A stretch of DNA of 30,865 bases from Muribaculaceae bacterium (GTDB lineage Bacteria; Bacteroidota; Bacteroidia; Bacteroidales; Muribaculaceae). Below, piece by piece: positions 16,712 to 25,107 of this stretch. The notes beneath the pieces were generated by a model, which saw nothing but the letters and a program-made list of their open reading frames with translations, did not search any database and was not told the origin of the DNA. The position numbers were made by a program, and so were the translations under genes. Every line of letters begins with the position of its first letter. The first letter of the stretch is position 1. The stretch spans positions 1 through 30,865 of the forward strand of contig JAHHQT010000013.1 in assembly GCA_020026215.1 (NCBI GenBank), in the 5' to 3' direction.

Positions 16712-19495
16712 ATGAGAATCAAACTATTCTTACTTCTACTTATCCTTGCGGTGATGCCGATAGCGGCACAAACCGAAATTAAGGGTACTGTAGTAGATGC
16801 CGATAACGGACTACCGGTGAGCGGTGCTACTATTCTTTTGGATAGTGGTGCAGCAGCTACTGCTGGTCCTAACGGTGATTTCCTCATTTCTAACGCAAAG
16901 CCGGGTATTGATAAGCTGACTGTTTTGGCTTATGGCTATGAAGACTTCGCTTTGGAAGTAAATCTTACTCTTAACAAAGTGGCAGAATTGGGCGAATTGA
17001 AACTCGTTCGTTCAAAAGGTCAAGCCGGTAGAGATGAAGACCTCGTTATCCTTGATGAGCAACAAATGGAGGATGAAGAGGGTAATGACCAATCAATAGG
17101 TATGTTGTCCGGTTCTTCGGATAATATCTATTATTCAACTGCAAACTATGATTTCAGTGTGATGCGATTCCGTTTGCGCGGTTACGATTCGGAATACTCA
17201 CAAATGTTTATCAACGGTGTGCAAATTACTGACGCTATCCGTGGCCGTTTCAGCTATTCCATGTTGGGCGGTATGAACCAAGCGTTCAAACGTCGTACGG
17301 TGGATTTGGGTATCAACAATTCCAGCTTTACATTAGGTGAAATTGGTGGTGCTACAAACATTATGACATCGGCTAAGGACTATGCTCCGGGTTTCCGCGG
17401 TAACTTGTCTTACACCAACTCAGCCTATACAACCCGTGCAATGATTCAATACTCAACAGGCTTGAACGAGCATGGTTGGGCATTCTCATTGCAAGCTATC
17501 GGAAGATACAGTAAAGAAGGTATCATCGAAGGTACATTCTATCATTCAGGCGGTTTGTTCGCCTCTTTGGAAAAAGTGTTCAACCCACGTCACAGCCTGG
17601 GTATCACAATTTGGGGCGCTCCAACACAAAGAGCTACATCTTCGGCTACTTATGAAGAAGTTTATGAACTTGTAGGTACTCACATGTACAACCCTAACTG
17701 GGGTTATCAAAACGGTGACAAACGTAGTGCGAAAATCGTTGAATCTTTCGACCCTACCGCTATCATCAACTGGGTATGGAAACCGAAACAAGGTACAGAA
17801 TTGAATACAGGTGCAGGTTTACGCTACTCAATGTACTCATCTTCTGCATTAAACTGGTATAACGCAGCCGATCCACGTCCTGACTACTATCGTTATTTGC
17901 CTTCTTACTACAAAGAAAATCAAGAGGCATTTGACCTATATACTAATATGTGGAAATACAATACTCCATATCCGGAAGAAGGTTTTGAAGCAGATTGGGA
18001 CAATCAAAACGGTGTCCGTCAAATTAATTGGGACCGTTTGTACATGACCAACTATTTGTCAAAGAACGAGTCTGAAAAATTGGGTACTCCATACCGTGGT
18101 TCTACCTATATTATAGAGAACCGTCATAGCAACCAGAAGAATTTCTATTTCAACTCTACATTGAATCACAGATTGAACAGTGTAATGACTTTGCAGGCAG
18201 GTGTAGGTTTCAACTATACACAAGCTACTTATTACAAGACCATGCGTGATTTGTTGGGTGGTGACTACTGGACAGATACTGACCAATTCGCTGAACGCGA
18301 TTTCCCTGGGAGTGAAGAAATGCTTCAAAACGACTTGAACAATCCTAACCGCAAAATCTACAAAGACGATAAATTCGGTTACAACTACGATATTAACTCT
18401 ATCATTGCCAACATGTGGATTCAAAACTCCCTTGACCTTTGTCATTTCAGTTTGAACTATGGTGTAAGAGGTTCTTACACACAATACCAACGTGACGGTA
18501 AGATGAGAAACGGTCGTTCACCTTTGAACTCATTCGGTAAAGGCGATATGCACCGTTTCGGCAATGCTATGGTTAAGGCAGGTGCAGTATATAAGGTGGA
18601 TGGACACAACTTCTTCACTTTGAATGCAAGTTTCGGTTCACGTGCTCCTATGGCTAACAATGTTTACATTGCTCCACGTGTGAAAGATGATGTAATTGCT
18701 GATTTGGAAAACGAAAAAGTTCTTTCAGCTGATTTGAGCTACTCGTTCAACTTCAACCGCGTTCGTGGTATGATTACAGGTTATTGGACAAACATCTATG
18801 ATGCAACCCAACGTTCATCATTCTATGACGATAACTTCTCAACATTTACCAACTACGTCATGACAGGTGTGAACAAGACTCACAAAGGTATTGAATTGGG
18901 TATTGCCGTTAAGGTAACTTCTGACTTTACTGTTTCTGCTGCCGGAACATTCTCACGCTATCAATACAAAAACCGTCCAAAAGGTACACGAAGCTTTGAA
19001 AACGGTGTGCGTGCTGATACAACACAAACCGTATATTTGAAAAACTTCTATGTTGGCGGAACTCCTCAAACTGCATTCAATGTGGCTTTGAACTACAACG
19101 CTCCTCACAGATGGTATTTTGAATTGAACGGTACATTCTTGACTGATGCTTATATCGACTTGTCTCCAATCCGTCACGAATATATGCCTAACTTAGCTTC
19201 ATTTGTAGGTGCAGAGAACTACGAGCAAAAAGTGAAGGAAATCACCAATCAAGAAAAACTACGCAATGCGTTTGTACTTAACGCAAGTGTGGGCAAGGTG
19301 GTGAATATCAATCGCAACTCTTCGTTGAACATCAACGTAAGTGTGAACAACTTGTTGAACAAGAGAGATATTCAAACTGGCGGTTACCAACAAAGCCGTT
19401 TCGACTTCAAGGGATACGACGTATCCAAATATCCTAACAGATATTACTACGCACAAGGTATCCGTATTTATGCTAACATTGGCGTGAGATTCTAA
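16712..19495 (+). CDS. TonB-dependent outer-membrane receptor
   Basis: The 927-residue product has a signal peptide (MRIKLFLLLLILAVMPIAAQ). A carboxypeptidase-regulatory-like beta-sandwich (about 22-98, IKGTVVDADNGLPVSGATI) and a plug domain (about 125-230, with FRLRGYDSEYSQMFINGVQI) follow. The rest is a long beta-barrel rich in aromatic and Asn residues, ending IYANIGVRF with the terminal Phe needed for outer-membrane assembly. It should import a bulky substrate through the outer membrane using TonB energy. No DEVVV-type TonB box was found; the region after the N-terminal domain is acidic (DEDLVILDEQQMEDEEGNDQ). It is not a typical SusC. It sits between the secreted hydrolase and a surface lipoprotein, in one operon with gaps of 50 and 37 bases. 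Confidence 0.92.
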   Translation: MRIKLFLLLLILAVMPIAAQTEIKGTVVDADNGLPVSGATILLDSGAAATAGPNGDFLISNAKPGIDKLTVLAYGYEDFALEVNLTLNKVAELGELKLVRSKGQAGRDEDLVILDEQQMEDEEGNDQSIGMLSGSSDNIYYSTANYDFSVMRFRLRGYDSEYSQMFINGVQITDAIRGRFSYSMLGGMNQAFKRRTVDLGINNSSFTLGEIGGATNIMTSAKDYAPGFRGNLSYTNSAYTTRAMIQYSTGLNEHGWAFSLQAIGRYSKEGIIEGTFYHSGGLFASLEKVFNPRHSLGITIWGAPTQRATSSATYEEVYELVGTHMYNPNWGYQNGDKRSAKIVESFDPTAIINWVWKPKQGTELNTGAGLRYSMYSSSALNWYNAADPRPDYYRYLPSYYKENQEAFDLYTNMWKYNTPYPEEGFEADWDNQNGVRQINWDRLYMTNYLSKNESEKLGTPYRGSTYIIENRHSNQKNFYFNSTLNHRLNSVMTLQAGVGFNYTQATYYKTMRDLLGGDYWTDTDQFAERDFPGSEEMLQNDLNNPNRKIYKDDKFGYNYDINSIIANMWIQNSLDLCHFSLNYGVRGSYTQYQRDGKMRNGRSPLNSFGKGDMHRFGNAMVKAGAVYKVDGHNFFTLNASFGSRAPMANNVYIAPRVKDDVIADLENEKVLSADLSYSFNFNRVRGMITGYWTNIYDATQRSSFYDDNFSTFTNYVMTGVNKTHKGIELGIAVKVTSDFTVSAAGTFSRYQYKNRPKGTRSFENGVRADTTQTVYLKNFYVGGTPQTAFNVALNYNAPHRWYFELNGTFLTDAYIDLSPIRHEYMPNLASFVGAENYEQKVKEITNQEKLRNAFVLNASVGKVVNINRNSSLNINVSVNNLLNKRDIQTGGYQQSRFDFKGYDVSKYPNRYYYAQGIRIYANIGVRF

Positions 19496-19532
19496 TTAAA
19501 TTAATTGATAAAAATAAATACAAAATAAAGAT

Positions 19533-21647
19533 ATGAAACACATCAAATTATATCTTACTGCGTTGCTTTTTGCCGCTGTCGGCATCACAGGCTGTGACGA
19601 TAATTGGGATACTCCTCCTTTTATTGTTCCTGAAGCAACAATCGAAGCAAATACAAGCATCTTTGACATGAAATCACAATATTGGAGTGATGAGTCAAAC
19701 TTTGTGGATACAGTGGGTCTTACAGCAGACGGCCAACACATGATCATCAAAGGCCGTGTAGTCAGCTCAGACGCAGCAGGCAACATCTACAAAAATATCG
19801 TTGTTCAAGACGAAAGTGCAGCCGTTACTTTCTCTATCAACGCCAATAACCTTTACAACACTTACCGTTTGGGTCAAGAAGTTGTAATTGATGTTACTGA
19901 TATGTATATCGGTAAATTCGCAGGTTTGCAACAATTCGGTTTCCCTGATTACAGCGACCAATTCGGATGGCAAACTACATTCATGCCTTTGGAATTCTTC
20001 AAATTGCACGTTCAAATGGATGGCCTTCCTGACCCTGGATTGGTGCAACCAATGGATATTAAAATTAGCGACCTTCCTTCAGACAAAGAAGGTATTATCA
20101 AAATGCAAAGCCGTTTGGTTCGTATCAACGACATCCAATTCGAAGAAGCTGACGGTGTGAACACATTCGCAAGACAAAAAGAAACAGTTTCACGCAACAT
20201 CACTGACGGCAAGGCTTCTATGATTGTCCGCACAAATGGTTATGCAAACTTCTATGACAAAGTGCTTCCTGAAGGCGTTGGCAATGTGACTGGTATCTTG
20301 GGTTACTTCAATGGTAAATGGCAATTGACTTTACGTTCTTATGATGACTGTCAATTCGCTCCTCCTGCAGAAGGTTCAAAACAAAAACCTTACACTGTTG
20401 AAAACGCTATCAAAGGCTTGGACAGTGCAGAAGGTTGGGTGAAAGGTTTCATCGTAGGTGCAGTAGCTCCTGGCAAATCTGTTGTTGCCGGTAATTCAGA
20501 CGTTGAATGGGCTGCTCCATTCTCTTTGCCTAACACCTTATTAATAGCAGACGATGCAAAATGCAATGACATCAAGAAATGCTTGGTTATCGAATTGCCT
20601 CAAAATTCAGTTTTGCGTGCTAAAGCTAACTTGGCTGACAATGCTGACAACTTGGGCTCTCCTATCATGTTGAAAGGTAGTATCAAGACTATCTTGGGTA
20701 TGGCAGGTATCGCAGGCAACAATGGTACAGCTGACGAATTCGTATTCAGTTCAACATCAGCCGTTACTATGATTAATGAAGATTTCGAAAGCTATGGTGC
20801 AAACATGAAGTCTCTTGTTGAGGCAGGTTGGACTCTTAAGAAATTGGCAGGAGACAAAGACTGGTTCTTGAAGAACTTCAGTGACAATACTTACGCATCT
20901 GTTTCCGGATTCAAAGGCAAAACTCCTCCTTTCGACGCTTGGTTGATTACTCCGGCTATTAATATAGATAAGGTAGCAGAAAAAGTTTTGAGTTTCAGAA
21001 CTCAAGTGAACCCATTCAACAGCCACTTGTCAACATTTGGCGTTTACGTATTGAACTCAAACGATCCTGCAACTGCTGAAAAGACTAAACTTGATGCAGT
21101 TATCGCAACTCCTGAACCTGGAAAATACAGTCCTTGGGCAAATTCTGGCAATATTGACTTGTCAAAATTCACAGGCAAAATTTATATCGCATTCCACTAC
21201 AATGCTCCAAAAGAAGGCGACTATGCTACTTGGTGCGTGGATGATGTCAAAGTTGGTGTTAAAGGCGAAGACGTTCCTAATACAGGTGACCGCGACGGTT
21301 CAGAAGCCAAACCTTACACTGTAGCTGACGTGAATACAGGTGTTGAAGGTTTTGACAAATGGGCTACTGGCTACATCGTAGGTTTTTCAAGCAGTTTCGA
21401 TGCTACAAAATACGCAGTGTTCTCTGCTGAAAATGCACAAAACAACAATGTCCTTTTGGCAGATACTCCAAATGAAAAGGATATTACTAAATGTATTGCA
21501 GTTGCATTGCCTACAGGAGCAGTGAAAGATGCAGTAAACTTGAAGGACAACCCTGCAAACTTCGGCAAGAAATTGACAGTAAAAGGTCAAGTTACAGAAT
21601 GTTTGAGAATCAGAGGTGTTAAAAACGCAACAGCTTATAAGTTTTAG
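19533..21647 (+). CDS. Multidomain surface lipoprotein (DUF5689-, DUF6359- and choice-of-anchor-J-like)
   Basis: The 704-residue lipoprotein has a signal ending in the lipobox GITGC (Cys21), then DDNWD, consistent with export and possibly surface display. Four regions follow. A DUF5689-like beta-rich domain spans about 33-275 (IIKGRVVSSDAAGNIYKNIVVQD). A DUF6359-like domain spans about 281-405 (KPYTVENAI, WVKGFIVG). A choice-of-anchor-J-like jelly-roll spans about 414-575 (NEDFESYG, DAWLITPAI, WCVDDVKVG). A second DUF6359-like domain spans about 589-704 (KPYTVADV, WATGYIVG). The two DUF6359 copies are clearly related, indicating internal duplication. Such jelly-roll and OB-like domains often bind ligands. 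Together with the receptor and hydrolase it probably captures substrate at the surface. Domain names are from recognition by eye. Confidence 0.8.
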   Translation: MKHIKLYLTALLFAAVGITGCDDNWDTPPFIVPEATIEANTSIFDMKSQYWSDESNFVDTVGLTADGQHMIIKGRVVSSDAAGNIYKNIVVQDESAAVTFSINANNLYNTYRLGQEVVIDVTDMYIGKFAGLQQFGFPDYSDQFGWQTTFMPLEFFKLHVQMDGLPDPGLVQPMDIKISDLPSDKEGIIKMQSRLVRINDIQFEEADGVNTFARQKETVSRNITDGKASMIVRTNGYANFYDKVLPEGVGNVTGILGYFNGKWQLTLRSYDDCQFAPPAEGSKQKPYTVENAIKGLDSAEGWVKGFIVGAVAPGKSVVAGNSDVEWAAPFSLPNTLLIADDAKCNDIKKCLVIELPQNSVLRAKANLADNADNLGSPIMLKGSIKTILGMAGIAGNNGTADEFVFSSTSAVTMINEDFESYGANMKSLVEAGWTLKKLAGDKDWFLKNFSDNTYASVSGFKGKTPPFDAWLITPAINIDKVAEKVLSFRTQVNPFNSHLSTFGVYVLNSNDPATAEKTKLDAVIATPEPGKYSPWANSGNIDLSKFTGKIYIAFHYNAPKEGDYATWCVDDVKVGVKGEDVPNTGDRDGSEAKPYTVADVNTGVEGFDKWATGYIVGFSSSFDATKYAVFSAENAQNNNVLLADTPNEKDITKCIAVALPTGAVKDAVNLKDNPANFGKKLTVKGQVTECLRIRGVKNATAYKF

Positions 21648-21668
21648 AACTTACCTATAGGTATATAA

Positions 21669-21714
21669 ATTGGCGGATTTTGCTTGGAAAATAGCGGAAT
21701 CCGCCGATTTTTTT
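21669..21714 (+). terminator. Intrinsic terminator after the receptor/lipoprotein operon
   Basis: A perfect 8-bp GC-rich stem GGCGGATT / AATCCGCC (21672-21679 with 21698-21705), extendable by three weaker pairs including one G-U, is followed immediately by a run of seven T. It lies 22 bases after the lipoprotein stop and separates this operon from the SusC/SusD pair. Confidence 0.88.
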
Positions 21715-21826
21715 ATACTTTTGGGGTAAATGTTAACGAAAAAGGGAGATTTAACAGGCTTTAACTGTTGATTTTTTAGACAGAGGGTGTTATGTAGTAT
21801 GTTTAATAAATATTAACACGTATCTC

Positions 21827-21857
21827 TTTAAAAATCGTAAATTAATATCTACATTTG
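21827..21857 (+). promoter_or_regulatory. Promoter of the SusC/SusD pair
   Basis: The -7 element TACATTTG (21850-21857) matches TAnnTTTG exactly. Nineteen bases upstream is TTTA (21827-21830), one base off the TTTG -33 element. The spacing is within the usual range for Bacteroidota promoters, and transcription would start about 25-30 bases before the ATG at 21893. Confidence 0.62.
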
Positions 21858-21892
21858 GATACCAAACAATTAAAATCTAAATACATTATTTC

Positions 21893-24800
21893 ATGAAAAA
21901 AATTTATTGTTTACCATTAGTTTTGTTTGCTTTGGGTGGTACGGCTATACCTACAAACGTGTATGCCGGTGAAACTGCAATCAGTCAAACAACACAGCAA
22001 GCTAAGAAAATCACAGGAAAAGTCTTAGATTCTACAGGAGAACCAGTAATTGGTGCAAGTGTATTAGTGAAAGGTTCTACAGTCGGTACAGTAACAGATG
22101 CCGAAGGTACTTTCCGCTTGAATGCCGCAGTCGGTAAGACTTTGGAAATCTCTTTTGTCGGTTATAAAACTGAACGTGTTAAAGTGACAGGTGCTCCTAT
22201 CACAGTAACTATGAAATTGTCTTCACAAGCATTGGACGAAGTCGTTGTGACAGCGATGGGTATCAAGAAAGATCGTAAATCACTAGGTTACGCAGTAGAT
22301 GATTTGAATGCTGAAGATTTGATGCGTAATAAGAATGCGAACCCTATTAACTCATTGGCAGGTAAGATTGCCGGTGTAAACATTACACAAGGTGGTGGTG
22401 CAGCAGGTGCTGGTTCTCAAATCATTTTGCGTGGTGGTACATCTTTGGAACGTGATAACCAACCATTGTTCGTAGTTGACGGTGTTATCTATGATAACTC
22501 AACTAACACTGTTGGTAACTCCGCTTTCGATGGTACAACTTCATTGTCATCTACACAATCTAACCGTATCATGGATATCAACCCTGAAGATATTGAAAAC
22601 ATGTCAGTATTGAAGGGCCCGGCTGCTGCCGCACTTTACGGTTCTAGAGCTGCTGCCGGTGTTGTTATCATTACAACTAAAAAAGGTAGCGAAGGTGCTG
22701 TAGAAGTTAACCTATCTGCTAAATATATTACTCAATGGGCAACTAACCTACCAAAAGTACAAACTAAATATGGTAGAGGTTTTGCTGAAGACCAATATGA
22801 AAAAGGTAAATATACCGGAACTACTTTCAACGACTTCAGTTATAACTCTTGGGGTGCTCCTATCAAAGATGGTCAACCTATTTATGACAATATCGGTGAC
22901 TTCTTCCAAACAGGTGGTGCTTGGGATACTAACTTAAGTATTTCTGGTGGTTCTAAATTCAACAACTTCTTCTTGTCAGGTTCTTATTATAACCAAGACG
23001 GTATCATTCCGACAACTGATTATGAAAAAGCTACATTCCGTTTCAACGGTGAACAAAAATGGAAAATGTTGACATTTGGTGCAAACGTTGCTTATTCTCA
23101 AGCTAACACAAACAAGACATTGACATCAGCAGGTCTTTACGGATCAAGCGGTGATGGTACAATGACAGGTGTATATCGTTGGTCTCCAGTTGATGATATG
23201 AAACATTATCAAAACGAAGATGGTTCTCGTTATCGTATGTTCGGTGACCGTTTGGACGTAACTGAAGAACGTACAAACCCTTACTGGATTCTTAACAAGA
23301 ACGAAATGAAAGATAACACTGAACGTTTCACTGGTAACTTCAGCATCAAGGCTGACATTACTGACTGGTGGTGGATCAGCTATCGTATGGGTATCGACTC
23401 TTATACAACAGACGACTCTAAGAAATTGGCTGAAGACGGTGTTTACAAAGCAGCTTGGCAAAAAGGTATGTACAGTGAAAACACTTACCGTTACAAATAT
23501 TTGTCAACTAACTTGATGACTAACTTCAACAAACAATTCGGTGACTTCAACTTGAACTTAATGTTAGGTACATCTACAGACGATACTCGTACTTGGTCTA
23601 ACTACAGAATGGCTTGGAATTTTGAAGTTCCTGGATTCTATTCATTTGATAACGCAACTCCTGATAACAAGAGCTTCAAGAGCGCACGTACTCAAAAACG
23701 TTTGGTTGGTGTATTTGGTGAATTCCGTGCAGACTGGAGAAACATGATTTTCTTGACAGTATCTGGACGTAACGACTGGTCATCAACTCTTCCTCTAGAA
23801 AACCGTTCATACTTCTATCCAGCAGTCAGCGGTAGCTTCGTATTCTCAGAATTGATTCCTAAGAATGATATCGTAACATTCGGTAAAGTTCGCGCAAGCT
23901 GGGCACGCGTAGGTAAAGATACATCTCCTTACGCTTTGGAAACTTCATTGTGGCCTTCACAAGAATTCCTTGGTGGTTTGACAGGTGTTAGCCAATATTG
24001 GACAGCTGGTAACGCTGCTTTGAAACCTGAAATCACAGAATCTACTGAAGTCGGTTTGGAAATGCGTTTCTTCAACGACAGATTCAGATTTGACTATGCA
24101 TTCTATACAAATAACTCATACGACCAAATTATGACTCCTCGTCTATCTAACGCAACTGGTTACATCTTGCGTTCAGTTAATGCCGGTGACGTTTATAATA
24201 AAGGTATGGAATTGAGCATTGGTGGTACTCCTATCCAAACTAAAGATTGGACATGGGAAACAACTCTTAACTTGAGTGGTAACCGTGGTACAGTTGATAA
24301 CTTGCTAGAAGGTGTTGACGTTCTTTACGTAACTGACGTTCAAGTTGGTTCTGCAAAAGCAGCTTCATTCCCTGGTGGACACTTCATGGCAATCTCTGGT
24401 TCTAAATGGTTACGTGACGATCAAAACCGCGTAGTATTGGACGGCAACGGAATGCCTAAACTTGACCCTAAGGGTAATCAAGAAGTTGGTAACCGTGAAC
24501 CTTCAGTAGTTGGTGGTTGGGATAACACAGTTACTTGGAAAGGCTTTACATTTAATATGTTGTGGGACTTCCGTTTCGGTGGACACGTATTCAACGGTAC
24601 ACAATATGCTATGACAGTTGCTGGTGTCAGCGAATTGTCAGCAAATCGTGAATCAATCTCTGTTTCAGGTGTTAACCCTGCAGGTGAATTCGTAACTAAT
24701 ACATTTGATGCAGACAAGACTTACATGTACAATGGTAAGGAAACAAGCGGTAGAACAATCATCGCTAATTACTATCAAAGCATTTTGCCTAATGAAACTG

Positions 24801-25072
24801 TAAACTTCATGACTAAAGTTAATGCCATCAGATTGCGTTCATTGTCATTGTCATACGAATTGCCAAAATCATTGCTAGAAAAGACAAAAGTTATCAAACG
24901 TGCTTCTATCTCAGCTACAGCTAATAACTTGTGTGTATTCTCTAACTATGACGGCGATCCTGAAGTTGCTGCTGCAGGTTCTGGTGTAACAGGTTCTTCT
25001 TCAGTAGGTATTGACTACTGTGGTGTTCCTTCAACTGCAAGTTTCGCATTTGGCGTAAATTTGACATTCTAA
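21893..25072 (+). CDS. SusC/RagA-family TonB-dependent outer-membrane transporter
   Basis: The 1059-residue product has a signal peptide (about 1-25, ending NVYA). A carboxypeptidase-regulatory-like domain (about 39-108, ITGKVLDSTGEPVIGASVLV) precedes the TonB box LDEVVVTAMG (114-123). The SusC plug region shows NPINSLAGKIAGVNI, ILRGGTSL, FVVDGVIYDN and the hallmark VLKGPAAAALYGSRAAAGVV stretch. The beta-barrel ends FAFGVNLTF with a terminal Phe. It forms the membrane channel of a SusCD complex whose SusD-like lid is encoded 35 bases downstream. Codons are dominated by GGT, CGT and AAC, hinting at high expression. Substrate cannot be deduced: no glycosidase, peptidase or sensor gene is adjacent. 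Confidence 0.96.
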   Translation: MKKIYCLPLVLFALGGTAIPTNVYAGETAISQTTQQAKKITGKVLDSTGEPVIGASVLVKGSTVGTVTDAEGTFRLNAAVGKTLEISFVGYKTERVKVTGAPITVTMKLSSQALDEVVVTAMGIKKDRKSLGYAVDDLNAEDLMRNKNANPINSLAGKIAGVNITQGGGAAGAGSQIILRGGTSLERDNQPLFVVDGVIYDNSTNTVGNSAFDGTTSLSSTQSNRIMDINPEDIENMSVLKGPAAAALYGSRAAAGVVIITTKKGSEGAVEVNLSAKYITQWATNLPKVQTKYGRGFAEDQYEKGKYTGTTFNDFSYNSWGAPIKDGQPIYDNIGDFFQTGGAWDTNLSISGGSKFNNFFLSGSYYNQDGIIPTTDYEKATFRFNGEQKWKMLTFGANVAYSQANTNKTLTSAGLYGSSGDGTMTGVYRWSPVDDMKHYQNEDGSRYRMFGDRLDVTEERTNPYWILNKNEMKDNTERFTGNFSIKADITDWWWISYRMGIDSYTTDDSKKLAEDGVYKAAWQKGMYSENTYRYKYLSTNLMTNFNKQFGDFNLNLMLGTSTDDTRTWSNYRMAWNFEVPGFYSFDNATPDNKSFKSARTQKRLVGVFGEFRADWRNMIFLTVSGRNDWSSTLPLENRSYFYPAVSGSFVFSELIPKNDIVTFGKVRASWARVGKDTSPYALETSLWPSQEFLGGLTGVSQYWTAGNAALKPEITESTEVGLEMRFFNDRFRFDYAFYTNNSYDQIMTPRLSNATGYILRSVNAGDVYNKGMELSIGGTPIQTKDWTWETTLNLSGNRGTVDNLLEGVDVLYVTDVQVGSAKAASFPGGHFMAISGSKWLRDDQNRVVLDGNGMPKLDPKGNQEVGNREPSVVGGWDNTVTWKGFTFNMLWDFRFGGHVFNGTQYAMTVAGVSELSANRESISVSGVNPAGEFVTNTFDADKTYMYNGKETSGRTIIANYYQSILPNETVNFMTKVNAIRLRSLSLSYELPKSLLEKTKVIKRASISATANNLCVFSNYDGDPEVAAAGSGVTGSSSVGIDYCGVPSTASFAFGVNLTF

Positions 25073-25107
25073 AAACAATAACACTAGCTTGAAAATTTAA
25101 ATATACT

